A stretch of 64,000 nt of DNA from Turnera subulata (Eukaryota; Streptophyta; Magnoliopsida; Malpighiales; Passifloraceae), in assembly GCA_028386065.3 (NCBI GenBank), contig JAKUCV010000928.1:68517-132516 (forward strand), in the 5' to 3' direction. This document shows positions 23,337-34,912 of this stretch, in pieces. A program made the translations under genes and the position numbers. The notes under the pieces were generated by a model, which was not told where the DNA came from, did not search any database, and saw only the letters and a list, made by a program, of their open reading frames with translations. Each line of letters starts with the position of its first letter. Position 1 is the stretch's first letter.

Positions 23337-23942
23337 TGTTGAAAGTTGTTGTTATTTTGGCAATCCCACATCGGTGGAAAGTGTGGCAAGGGGTGTATGA
23401 AAATGCTATAAAAGAAACCCCTCTCCTTCCCTTTAGGATCATCCCAAACATTAGAGTATAATTGTATCCTAACAATTGTACTAAATACTCTTCTCCTATT
23501 AAAAAAAACAGGCCCTTTTCTAGTGGTGCTCCGGAGACGTAGGCAAAATTGGCCGAACTTCGTTATCAATTTTTAGTGTATTCTTTCTTTATTATTCCGC
23601 CTTTATTTTCCGTATTTGTTTATTTGTTTAGTATTCAACATTGGCCGGCTAAGCCGTCTTATCTCTTTGTTAGCTGGCAAAGCCGCCTTGTTTAATTTAT
23701 TGGCCGGCTATGCCGCCTTTGTCGGGTATAGGTTGTGAATTATAACACTGTGCAAGTGAGTCCTGTCTAGGAGGCTGGGTTTTAAGTGAACCATTGTTCC
23801 TCCAGTCTTTCTTGGGGATTTATCTTGGAATGATAATTCTGTCTAAGGAGATAGGCTAGGCCATCTTTCCTGGAAATTATCGAATCAGTTCAATTCACTA
23901 GTTGTTTGTTGTAGTGAGAAATTTACCCGAGTTTCCCCAACA
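23337..23942 (+). repeat. Copia 2 left LTR
   Basis: Starts TGTTGAAAGTTG, ends TTCCCCAACA; TATA-like GCTATAAAAG near 23405. It shares the R/U5-like half with the copia 1 LTR but has a different upstream U3, indicating a subfamily. Confidence 0.93.
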
Positions 23943-24013
23943 AGTGGTAGCGGAGCCGAAGGTTCGTCCTTTGGGCTATTTGAAATTGTTGAATACTATC
24001 TTTTGATTTTGTA

Positions 24014-27000
24014 ATGGCAGAAGCAGGTTCAAAGCAGGCTACGGTTAGGAGAGATGGCTTCCACATCCAGATGGTCGAGGATCCCAGTATCTAGTTCGAA
24101 GCTTGCTGTGGAGATATTTGACGGTACCGGTCATTTTGGCATGTGGCAGTGTGAGGTTCTTGACTCGCTATTCCAGCAGGGACTTGATGTTGCTATTGAA
24201 GAAGAAAAACCTGACGACATCAGCGACAAGGAGTGGGCCGACGTAAACAAGTTGGCATGCGGAACAATTCGATCGTGTTTGTCCAGGGAGCAGAAATATG
24301 CATTCAAAAATGAAGTTTCTGCACACAAACTATAAAAGGCATTGGAAGACACCTTCTTGAAGAAGAGTGATCAGAATAAGCTTCTAATAAAGAAGAGATT
24401 GTTCCGGTTCGAGTATTGATCAGGTTCTACGATGAATGAACACATCACTTTGTTTAAAAAGTTAGTAGCATACCTGTTCAATTTGGATGTTATATTTGAA
24501 GACGAAGACTTGGCTTTGATGCTGTTATCTTCTCTTCCCGAAGAGTTCGAGCACTTGGAGACAACATTACTTCATGGGAAGGAGAATGTATCCTTAGAGG
24601 CTGTATGTTCGGCTTTGTACAGTCAGGAGTTGAGACAGCAAGACAAAATGAAGAGCAAAGCAACTGCAGCAGATGAAGCTTTAGTAGCTAGAGGACGACA
24701 GCAAGGCCAGTCAAAGGGAAGAAGAGGAAGATCCAAGTCTAGAAGCAAAGTTGCCAAAGATGAGTGTGCCTTTTGTCATGAGAAAGGGCATTGGAAGAAA
24801 GACTGTCCGAAGTTGAAAAAGAAGGGAAAGACTCCATAAGATGTAAATGTTGCAGAATGCAAGAGTGATGCAGAGTCAGATACTTCTTTGGTTGCTTCAC
24901 CTTCAACATCACATGTTGATGAGTGGATTTTGGATTCTGGTTGCACCTACCATATGTGCCCCATTCGGGAATGGTTCTTTGATCTTGAAAAGCTCAATGG
25001 CGGGGTTGTTTTCATGGGCAATGACAATCCATGTAAAACAGTTGAGATAGGTTCAATCAAGTTCAAAAATCATGATGGATCCACCAGAATTTTGAGAGAT
25101 GTTCGATATGTTCCAGAATTAAAGAAGAATCTCATTTCTTTGGGGGCCTTAGAATCAAAAGGCCTAGTCGTCACTATCCGAGAAGGAATTCTTAAAGCAA
25201 CGTCAAGAGCATTGGTGATGTTAAAAGGTGTGAGGAAAAATAATCTGTATTACTATTAAGGTAGTACAGTAATTGGGGCAGTTGCAGCAGTAACTTCTGG
25301 AAGAAAGAAGGATGCAAAGGCAACGAAGCTGTGGCATATGCGTTTGGGACATGCTGGTGAAAAATCCTTGCAGATTCTTGCCAAGCAGGGATTGCTGAAA
25401 GGTACAAAGACTTGCAAATTGGAATTTTGTGAGCATTGTGTTCTGGGAAAGCAACGAAGAGTGAAGTTTGGCACTCCTATCCATGATACCAAGGGGATTT
25501 TGGACTATGTGCATTCAGATGTGGGGGGACCTGCCAAGACTCCATCACTTGGAGGTAGACACTATTTTGTCACTTTTGTTGATGATTTTTCCAGAAGAGT
25601 GTGGGTGTTTACAATGAAGAAGAAGGATGAAGTGCTTGGGATTTTCTATAAATGGAAAACTCAGGTTGAAAACCAGACATGAAGAAAGATTAAAGTTCTC
25701 CGAACAGACAATGGTGGAGAATATACGAGTGATCCTTTCTTGAAGATATGCCAAGACTGTTGCATAGTGCGACACTTCACAGTCAGAAAAACACCACAGC
25801 AGAACGGGGTGTCAGAGCGTATGAACAAGACATTGGTGGAGAAAGTTCGTTGTATGCTGTCTAATGCTGGGCTAGGCAGAAGCTTTTGGGCTGAGGCTGT
25901 GACATATGCTCAACATCTTGTTAATCGGTTGTCACATTCTGCCTTAGATGGCAAGACCCCTTTGGAGGTATAGTCTGGAAAACCTACTACACATTATGAT
26001 TCTTTACGTGTGTTTGGCTCCACTGCATACTACCATGTGAATGAATCAAAGTTAGATCCATGAGCAAAGAAGGCCCTATTTATGGGTCTTAATGCTGGAG
26101 TGAAAGGATACCGTCTTTGGTGCCTAGAGGCAAAGAAGACTATTATCAGTAGGGATGTTACCTTTGATGAATCTGCCATGTTGACTAAGGTAAATCCAGA
26201 AGAAGCTAGTGGTACTTCGCAGCAGGTGGAGTGTGTATCAAAGCAGGTGGAGTTTGAGCCTACTATGGTGATCCTAGCTAAGAGCACCAATGGTGACTCT
26301 TCATTGACAGAGGCAGAGGCAGATGAAGAAGAGGTTCTGACCCAAGAACCTACGCAACAGTTCGAGTCAATTGCCACTAGTAGACCAAGACGAGAAAGGA
26401 GAAAACCAGAACGTCTCATTGAAACAGTGGCCTATGCACTTCCAGTCGTTGATGATGTTCCTTCCACTTTTTCAGAAGCCATTCGAAGTTCTGAAAGTAG
26501 TAGATGGAAAGATGCTATAGAGGAGGAGATGAAATCTCTTCAGAAGAACAAGACATGGAAGTTGACACAACTACCGAAGGGAAAGAAGGCAATTGGATGC
26601 AAATGGGTATTTGCAAAGAAAGAAAGATTTCCTGACAAGAATGATATTCGCTACAAGGCAAGATTGGTGGCTAAAGGCTATGCTCAGAAGGAAGGAATTG
26701 ACTATAATGAAGTATTTTCTCCAGTTGTGAAGCATTCCTTCATTAGAATTCTGTTGGCCTTGGTAGCACAGTTGAATTTGGAGCTTGCTCAACTTAATGT
26801 GAAGACCGCGTTCTTACACGGTGACTTGAAGGAGGAAATCTATATGACTCAGCTAGATGGATACAAAGTTGCTGGTAAAGAAAATTGGGTTTGCAAATTA
26901 GACAAGTCGTTGTACGGTTTGAAGCAATCACCAAGACAGTGGTACAAACGATTTGGCAAGTTTATGTTGGGTCAGAAGTACACAAGGAGCAAATACGACC

Positions 27001-28031
27001 ATTGTGTGTATTTGAGAAGACTATAAGAAGGGTCCTACATCTATCTACTCTTATACGTTGATGATATGCTGATAGCTGCAAAGAGCCAAGTTGAAATTGA
27101 CAAGTTGAAGGCTCAGTTGAGTAAAGAGTTCGAGAAGAAGGATTTGGGGGAAGCCAAGAAGATTCTCGGCATGGAGATAAGTAGAGACAGAGAGAGTGGC
27201 AAGCTTTGGCTGACACAAAAGGAGTATTTGAAGAAAGTACTACAACGTTTTGGCATGAATGAAGGGTCAAAACCTGTAGGTACTCCGCTTGCTCCTCATT
27301 TGAAGCTTAGCAGTCAGTTATCTCCACAGACAGATGAAGAACAAGAGTACATGGCAAAAGTCCCTTATGCCAATGTAGTCGGAAGCTTGATGTATGAAAT
27401 GGTGTGTACGAGACCAGATATTTCACAAGCTGTTAGTGTTGTGAGCAGATACATGCATGATCCTGGTAGAGGTCATTGGCAAGCTCTGAAATGGATTATT
27501 CGGTATATCAAAGATACCGTAGATGTTGGCTTAATGTTTGAGCGGGATGAATCACTTGGTCAAGGAGTGGTTGGATATTGTGATTCTGACTATGCTGGAG
27601 ATTTGGATAAGCGAAGATCGACGACGGGCTATTTGTTCACTTTAACAAAAGCCCCTATTAGTTGGAAGTCCACTTTACAGTCAACGGTGGCTTTGTCTAC
27701 AACGGAGGCAGAGTATATGGCTATTACAGAAGCTGTGAAGAAGGCAATTTGGCTTCATAGGTTGCTAAAAGACTTGGGAGTTGGTCAGAAACAACTTGTG
27801 GTATATTCTGACAGTCAGAGTGATATTCATTTAGCGAAGAATCAAGTCTTTCATGCACGGACGAAGCACATTGATGTTCGCTATCATTTTGTGCGGGAAG
27901 TTCTTGAAAAAGAAGAGATACTTCTCCAGAAGATTTTGACAATAGAGAATCCTGCAGATATGATGACCAAGGTGGTGACAAGGGCCAAGTTTGAATATTG
28001 TTTAGACTTAGTCATTATCCTGCACGTTTGA
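24014..28031 (+). pseudogene. Copia 2 gag-pol polyprotein, multiply broken
   Basis: It is collinear with the copia 1 polyprotein: gag, zinc knuckle CAFCHEKGHWKKDC, protease WILDSGCTYHM, integrase, RT (YVDDMLIA) and RNase H (YCDSDYAGD). Relative to the ATG at 24014 there is a frameshift before 24054. Eight in-frame stops follow, at 24333, 24417, 24837, 25257, 25680, 25971, 26061 and 27024. Most can be explained as C-to-T or G-to-A changes of CAA, CGA or TGG codons. The last part (27066-28031) is open. It cannot be autonomous. Confidence 0.93.
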
Positions 28032-28134
28032 GTTGGCGCCAGATGGTGCGAGTTGGAAGAACCGGGAAGGCTGTTCCTTATTTGGTTGAGAAGATTGGAA
28101 TTGGTGGGATTACAAATAACACGAAGGTGGAGAT

Positions 28135-28740
28135 TGTTGTAAGTTGTTGTTATTTTGGCAATCCCACATCGATGGGAAGTATGGTAAGGGGGATATGAAA
28201 ATGCTATAAAAGAAACCCCTCTCCTTCCCTTTAGGATCATCCCAAACATTAGAGTATAATTGTATCCTAACAATTGTACTAAATACTCTTCTCCTATTAA
28301 AAAGAGCAGGCTCTTTTCTAGTGGTGCTCCGGAGACGTAGGCAAAATTGGCCGAACTCCGTTATCAATTTTTAGTGTGTTCTTTCTTTATTATTCCGCCT
28401 TTATTTTTCGCATTTGTTTATTTGTTTAGTATTCAACATTGGCCGGCTAAACCGTCTTATCTCTTTGTTGGCTGGCAAAGCCGCCTTGTTTAATTTGTTG
28501 GCCGGCTAAGCCGTCTTTGTCGTGTATAGGTTGTGAATTATAACACTGTGCAAGTAAGTCCTATCTAGGAGGCTAGGTTTTAAGTGAACCACTGTTCCTC
28601 CAGTCTTTTCTGGGGATTTATCTTGGAATGATAATTCTGTCTAAAGAGATAGGCTAGGCCATCTTTCCTGGGAATTATCGAATCAGTTCAATTCACTAGT
28701 TGGTTGTTGTAGTGGGAAATTTACCCGAGTTTCCCCAACA
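28135..28740 (+). repeat. Copia 2 right LTR
   Basis: Starts TGTTGTAAGTTG after the purine tract GAAGGTGGAGAT; ends TTCCCCAACA; followed by ATTTG. Confidence 0.93.
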
Positions 28741-29544
28741 ATTTGTCTTTGAGAAAAAAAAAAAAAGAATCCTATGCCATGAAACAATTAGTATGATAAA
28801 CGACCGATAATTTTTTTTTTGATGGTTCGTTCACATTACTGGAATTTGAACTTGAAGTGACGATAAATTGATGTTACATATTGGTTTTGCGAACGCAATA
28901 ATGAGTCCACCGCCTAAATCAACTCGCTCGTTGCTCGTGGTCTGTTGGGAATTTTCTTTTTGTTTAATTGCTATTTCTCCCCGTGCTCCGTCTGGCTGAT
29001 ATCTTTTTTTTCCAGTATAATTGGGATTAGGAAGCTACAGTAATTCCAATTATATGTAGTCCTGCAAAATCAATTCTAAGATTAGATTAATTAAACAGTC
29101 CATTTCCGAGCCGGCTTTTATCGTATCAATAGACTAGTATAAGTTGGGATGGGCAAGTAATTTCCCATATCCAACAACAACTCATCATTTAAGTTGGCGG
29201 GAGATTGTTATTAACCGACTTAATTCTTGATTTGAAGAAATAGATACTGTCTTATTAGGTATAATCAACTAGTGCAGAAGACAAAAGGACAAAGCGTGTT
29301 AAACTTATTCTTACTGGGAGGTAAAAGTAATACTATGACGAAAAGCGTAAAAGTAAAAAGTAAAACAAGCAGTACTCCTCCGGAGTTAAAAAAAATGCTA
29401 CCACCTCACTACTACTCAGTAGTTAGGGGAGTCCTAGATCATTCCAGAATTCCAAATCTAGGGTTTGCATTCTACACATCGGTATCCCTTTCCAAAGTTT
29501 CTGCTTGAAAACCAGAGGAGATCAGCTTGGGCGGCCGGCCGGCG
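28741..29544. other. Promoter-side spacer of copy 4
   Basis: From about 28780 it aligns with 18770-19553 upstream of copy 3. The E2F-type site is altered here (GTTGGCGGGAGA, 29193-29204) and the telo-box TAGGGTTT is kept at 29459-29466. An A-run at 28754-28766 may be another retroposon tail, but no duplication was found for it. Confidence 0.6.
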
Positions 29545-31994
29545 ATGTCTACCGTCGATCTCAACAGCGACGATGACTACGACAGCGTGGAGCAGAGAGA
29601 TATAGCTCGCCAGTTCAGGAAGGAGCTCCAGGAATCAGAGGCATGATTTCTCTTTATTAAATTTCTCCTATTTCTCTCGTGTTCTTGAGGTATAAAAACT
29701 GTTTTTGTTTTTTCTAGGGATTCGATTGTACGGTGGTTCCGGATGAGTTCGATATCGGGGGCTTTGCAACCGTTGATTTGGATAAACACACTAACACCGC
29801 CCGTGAGGTGACGCAGTTCACCATCCGAGCTGTGAATGGGATCAACAGGAGACTGGTATATGTATGCCATTATTTTTTTACCTTTTATATTACTACTAAT
29901 AATGGAGAATAGATAATCATGTAATTGTAAAGTAATGTATTAGATATTCATAACGAGCGGTCTGCTCTGTTTCTCTCTGTTGTTTTTTTTTTTTTTTTTT
30001 AAAACACGGTTACTTTTTGTTATTGGAAGTAAGTAACAAATGTGGTAACACAACAGGGAGTAAGAAAGCTGGAGTTTTTGCGAGTGCTGAGTGCGAATCT
30101 GAAGATAAGCTCACACTTTACGGTCTACGTGACCTTTGTGGCTAGAGATCTGTCCTCTGGTTGTGTACCAGACTCAGCTTTGCGAAAGTATTAAAGGGGA
30201 CTTACATTTGCAATTTTGCAGGACAAAACATGGAAAAGAGGGTAAGCCGGATCATATGCTATTTATGTTATACTAATACTAGTAGTAATTTATACAATCC
30301 CTGCTTTTATGTTCTTAATTCGTCTTTTGTGTGTTGTTTGCTTCTGTTTTTTCTTTCCTTTTTTTTTTTCACTCGTGTTTGATTATTCAAAGTTTCATTC
30401 TATCATCGTTACTCCTATTCAAAAGTATTGAAGGCAGTATCTTTCAATTTTTTTGTGGGTGGACGTTGTTGCAGCTTATCTTAACCCAATTTTTTTTCTG
30501 GACGGTCGAATAATGTTTTTCCATGGTGTCTTTTGGAGAATATCTCTTTTTTTGTCTCGCCATCTCCTTAAGTCATCTTGTATTTGAAACTCTGGTTGTG
30601 ATTTCCATGCTGGAATTCTATATTGTGTAGATCATGACTTGTTGGATTGGGAAATTTGAATCTTTGCCATCTGCCAGCAGTATGAATGCTCTGTATTTGA
30701 TTCTACTTTTGACCATGTATGGTAAATTATATTCTTCCTTTTGTTCCTTTTTTTTTTTTTGACTTATTGTATTTCACTTTCATCTTTTATTTGAGCCATA
30801 TTTGTTGCTTTAAGATGATTGAGTGATCGATTTTAGAGTTATAAAGCTGAACCTGCTTCTCGGTATAATGGCAGTGTCAGATTGCATTACCATCCTTGTG
30901 TGATTTTCCGAATCATTTTCTTATTGGAAATTATTCCTTTTCTCCTTCTTTAGAGAGAATTTGAAATTAGAATATGGATTTTTGGGAGTGGCAGATTTAT
31001 AATGAATGCTAAAAATATGAATGCACCTGCATTCTATTGTTTGCTATCTACTTTTTCTTTGCTGATTATTTTTATTCTATGTGGTTCGAGAATTATTGAA
31101 TTAATTGTTTTTTCGTGCGTTTGCCAATGATAATGCAGCCGTTCTGATTGCGGGCAAGTCTGAAAGTTCAAATCAGGAGCAAGAATCAGGATCTTCTGAA
31201 ACCCCTCTGTCAGTGCGATCAATCGTAGCCAATGTGCCCAGTCATTTTGATAAAAGCATCAGGAAAATGGACACTGTATTCAAATGGATGGTAGCTAATG
31301 GATTGCCTTCAAATTGTGCTCCTCGAGATGCTATGATGAATGTAATTAACGATTCTGTTAATTCTAAGTTGATAATTTACATGCATCTTCTTTCCATGAT
31401 AATGTACATATATATGCACACATGTAGATATGCTCACTTTTCCTTTTAGATAGGAATTCATAAAGAATACATGTTCTCGTATTTGGATTAATTTATGATA
31501 TAGATATGCACATGCTACATAACTAAATTCCTTTCTTATTGTTATTTTTAGCCAGGAAGAATATTCATGAAGGGTTATGTTGGGAAGGCTAACGTGAATG
31601 ACAAAAAGCTTCTCAAGTTGGTGAAGCAACATAATGTCGTCATCGCTGCTGTGCTTCGTGCTACTCGTGCTTTTTTTAAATTAAAGAAAGAGGTTGGAGA
31701 TAGATGACACTTCCATCCGGTTAGGTTTTGATCTTAAATAACATATTTTCTTATGATCTATTATATTTGTAGGAAATATTTGAAGGAGCTGCAGAAAATG
31801 ATGCTTACATAGTGCATTCGCTTGCGATTGTTGGACATGGTAAAAGTAAAGACGGGCGGCGCTATTTTGAGGTGACCACCTGTTGGGGACCTGATTGGGC
31901 TGACGGTGGTTATGGTAAAGTACTGATGAGGAAGTGCCCTCCTGGCAGATCATCTTCTATTTTCACTCACATATATTATCCCGTGACTGGATGA
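29545..31994 (+). pseudogene. Cystatin-fold/papain-tail fusion gene, copy 4 (frameshifted)
   Basis: Exons by homology: 29545-29640, 29718-29855, 30057-30241, 31139-31341, 31552-31692 and 31773-31994. It shares the GC donor of intron 1 with copy 3. Exon 3 is 185 nt instead of 193: eight bases (AGAAGAAG in copy 3) are missing after TCTGG near 30160, which shifts the frame into a stop within about ten codons. Exon 5 has two extra codons. In the papain-like tail the His is kept (VHSLAIVGHG), but the catalytic-type Asn is Thr (TTCWG). It is the sister of copy 3 and is most likely non-functional. Confidence 0.8.
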
Positions 31995-32310
31995 ATTACT
32001 AAGAAGAAGACTTACCAGCTCTGGTAACCCTTATAATTAATGACCCCTGTTCGTGACTTTTTACTATTGGGCTAGCTTGGTATGATATACTGAGATACGA
32101 TGAAGTGCTGGTTTGTTCCTGATTGGTTTTGGGCGATGGAACCTGTACTTTGACTTATCGGCAGCTCCTCTAATATGTATCCCGTTAAAGAAACAGTTGG
32201 GCAAATATGGTTTTCTTTTGTTTCGTAGGTATGATAATAGAGTATAATGACTTGAAGTGATGATCATTTGATGTTTTTCTCGATGCTAGTGGTAGATGCG
32301 TTATTGAATG

Positions 32311-32661
32311 TGATAACACATAAAAAGTTCACTCTCAGCCTAGCAACAAGGTCAAGCCCGGGTCCAAGGTCAAGCTTTGGGCCCGAGGAAACATATAAGG
32401 TCCAAGTCCAACTCAGACCCCCAAGAGCTTGGATTCTTCTATAAATAGCCATCTAATGCAAGGTAAGAGGGTAAGCTGCTCATTCCTAAAAGTTTATCTT
32501 TTCTCTCTTGCTCCTCCTCTCTACAAAGTCTTTCCTCTGACTTAGGCATCGGAGGGTCTTCCGGGGTCACAAATCCTGGGCCACCCTGGGTCCTACTCTT
32601 TGTTGATTTTGCAGGTCAGGAGCAAGCAACAAGGACCTACCGATAAATCCAAGATTTGTCA
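32311..32661 (+). repeat. Gypsy left LTR
   Basis: 351 bp, TGATAACACAT...GATTTGTCA, with a TATA-like TCTATAAATAGCC near 32439-32451. Confidence 0.95.
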
Positions 32662-32681
32662 TTGGCGCCGCCTGTGGGAAA
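32662..32681 (+). promoter_or_regulatory. Gypsy primer-binding site
   Basis: TTGGCGCCGCCTGTGGGAAA directly abuts the left LTR. TGGCGCC-type sites are usual in plant Tat/Athila elements. Confidence 0.8.
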
Positions 32682-32695
32682 ACGAATAAAAAGCC

Positions 32696-34912
32696 ATGGC
32701 TTCTGAGCAAGCCGATCATGCCACGAATCCCACCCCGTCGGGGACAAGGACCAACGAAACTTCAACCATCGGAGGTCCTTCAATCGTTGGTGCTTCGACT
32801 AGTACAACAATAAATCCCACCATAATCGATGGGGCCATAAATCCCACCGAAATTGGTGGAGGGGGCAACGTCCTGATTAGCCCCAATACTGTTAATCAAC
32901 AGAGTAATGAGGTGGTAACTCGAGCAGAGTTTTTACAATTTAGGCAAGAGATCCTAGCGGGATTGCATAGATTACAACCCTCTCTCCTCGCAAGGGATAC
33001 TGAGAGAGGTAGATCACAATCCTCTCTACCCATAGGGGATACAGTTGAGAGAGATGGCCAAAGAGTTGAGATAGCACCTTCAGAATTACCCATGGCTGCC
33101 CGCCTCACCTCCTCTATTGGAGTAGATGACCTCATGGAGGGGCGAAATACTTTGTCGAAAGATCAGGTGAAGGACCTAATTGAACAACACATGCAGTCCA
33201 TAGCCCGACAAGCTAGGGGTAATGAGATGGAAGGCGTCTCGCCTTTAAAAAATATAATTCGACAGGCTCCGGTGCCCGAAAGATATAAGGCCCCATCTCT
33301 TGAAGCCTATGATGGCCATGCGGACCCTAGAGACCATATCAAGCAGTATATGGGGACCATGGGTATGCACGGATACTCTGATGCAGTAATGTGCAAAGCT
33401 TTTCATACCACCCTTGTCAAGACCGCAAGGGAGTGGTATATGGCGTTAGCACCCAATTCCATCGGGAGCTTCAAGGAGCTTAGCGACCAATTCCTTACGC
33501 ATTTCTCCGGTCAGAAGAAAACAGCATTGGCCCTTATGCTGATGAATCAAAAGTTGGGAGAACCTTTGAGAGATTTTATGAAGCGATTCAATGCCGAGGC
33601 TATTGAGATCCCAAACTTGATAACCTCGACAAAAGCGCATGCCCTCCTAACAGCCACTAACAACCTGGATCTGAAGAAGGTCTTGGCTGCAAAGTCTCCT
33701 GAAAATGAAGACGAGCTAATGACCGAGATCGTAAATCAGATTAACGTTGAGGAAGCATTGGCAGCCACAGAACCCTTCTTTGGAGGAGGGATCCGGGAGG
33801 CTAAGACCTCAAAATTTGAAGGTGAAGAAAAGCTTCTAAGGTCCTCCAGGTTTGAAGGTGAAGAAAGGCTCCCAAGGTCCTTGCATCAGCGAACTAGGGA
33901 GCAAGGAAGGAAAGCGGATAGGTCGTTGTCAAAACCCCGCGCAGTGCCGTATGAGTCCTTCACCCCTCTGAACACTAGTAGAACAAGGGTGCTCATGGAA
34001 ATCAAAGACACACCCTACATAAAGTGGCCCGAAAAAATAAAAAGCGACCCTAAGACCAGAGATCAAGGAAGGTATTGTAACTTTCACAAAGATCATGGGC
34101 ATAATACTGAAGAATGTTTTCAGTTAAGGAGGCAGATAGAAAAGTTGGTTAGGGAAGGTCGTCTCGACCGTTTTCTACTACCTCCCCCTCCCCGAGGAAA
34201 CCAAGAGACAGAGGGAAGAGGCAGGACAGATGCATTGAATAGAGATCAAAATGCTGTGGTGAGGCGTGTATTAAATATCACAGCTATGACCTTGGTGGGG
34301 ACTTTGAAGCAAAAACCTTACGGGGATAGCCAAAGAAAAAGGGACCGCGAGGGGACTCTTGTGCAGCCAGAACCTATACAATTCTGTTCCGGGGACATGT
34401 CCGGAATCCTGGTACCACACGAGGATGCTCTGGTAATCACAGCTATAATAGAGCAAAACGAGGTAGCCCGGATATTAGTAGATGACGGGAGCGCAGTGGA
34501 CATCCTCTATGATGACACTCTGGGAAAGATGGACCTCCTTAGCAGGAAACTGAGGCCAGACTTTACCCCCTTGTATGGTTTTTCTGATGAATGCATCATC
34601 CCAGCAGGTTCAATTAGCCTTAATTTAACTGTTAGGACAGCCCCAAGACTCTCAACGGTGCGAACAAATTGGCTGGTCTGCAAGGGCAAACGCTCTTATA
34701 ATGCAATCATTGGAAGACCCACCATACACAAGTTGCAAGCAATACCGTCCACATTGCATCAGGTCATGAAATTCCCAACCAAATACGGTGTAGGAGAAGT
34801 GAGGGGAGCCAAGCGTTGGCACAAGAATGTTACACAAACATTCTATGCGGAGACAGAACTGAAGTATACACCCTCCGGACCGAACCAAAGCCAGAACCCG
34901 TTGGGAAGTTAA
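32696..34912 (+). CDS. Gypsy gag and aspartic protease frame
   Basis: 738 codons from the ATG at 32696. A Ser/Thr-rich N-terminus is followed by a retrotransposon gag domain around residues 200-310 (YKAPSLEAYDGHADPRDHI, then AREWYMALAPNSI). A zinc-finger variant follows at about residue 460 (CNFHKDHGHNTEEC, CX2HX4HX4C). A retropepsin-like segment (RILVDDGSAVDILYDDTL) lies at about residues 597-614, with DDG where DTG is usual. The last ~30 codons after 34812 are probably out of the original frame, because pol-type sequence continues in another frame (from 34816). So gag-pol was one frame and is now split by a frameshift. Confidence 0.85.
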   Translation: MASEQADHATNPTPSGTRTNETSTIGGPSIVGASTSTTINPTIIDGAINPTEIGGGGNVLISPNTVNQQSNEVVTRAEFLQFRQEILAGLHRLQPSLLARDTERGRSQSSLPIGDTVERDGQRVEIAPSELPMAARLTSSIGVDDLMEGRNTLSKDQVKDLIEQHMQSIARQARGNEMEGVSPLKNIIRQAPVPERYKAPSLEAYDGHADPRDHIKQYMGTMGMHGYSDAVMCKAFHTTLVKTAREWYMALAPNSIGSFKELSDQFLTHFSGQKKTALALMLMNQKLGEPLRDFMKRFNAEAIEIPNLITSTKAHALLTATNNLDLKKVLAAKSPENEDELMTEIVNQINVEEALAATEPFFGGGIREAKTSKFEGEEKLLRSSRFEGEERLPRSLHQRTREQGRKADRSLSKPRAVPYESFTPLNTSRTRVLMEIKDTPYIKWPEKIKSDPKTRDQGRYCNFHKDHGHNTEECFQLRRQIEKLVREGRLDRFLLPPPPRGNQETEGRGRTDALNRDQNAVVRRVLNITAMTLVGTLKQKPYGDSQRKRDREGTLVQPEPIQFCSGDMSGILVPHEDALVITAIIEQNEVARILVDDGSAVDILYDDTLGKMDLLSRKLRPDFTPLYGFSDECIIPAGSISLNLTVRTAPRLSTVRTNWLVCKGKRSYNAIIGRPTIHKLQAIPSTLHQVMKFPTKYGVGEVRGAKRWHKNVTQTFYAETELKYTPSGPNQSQNPLGS

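Larger units (their letters stand above)
23337..28740 (+). mobile_element. Ty1/copia LTR retrotransposon 2, same family as copia 1
   Basis: LTRs at 23337-23942 and 28135-28740 (606 bp each, TG...CA) are flanked by a perfect 5-bp duplication ATTTG (23332-23336 and 28741-28745). The primer-binding site TGGTAGCGGAGCC directly follows the left LTR. By eye the LTRs differ at about 30 sites (near 5%), mostly transitions, so this copy is older than copia 1. It lies in the promoter-side spacer of copy 4 of the cystatin/papain-tail family. Confidence 0.96.

Noticed and set aside
28754..28766. A-run just after copia 2 as another retroposon tail
   Set aside because: No flanking direct repeat found; the spacer here is rearranged relative to its paralog.
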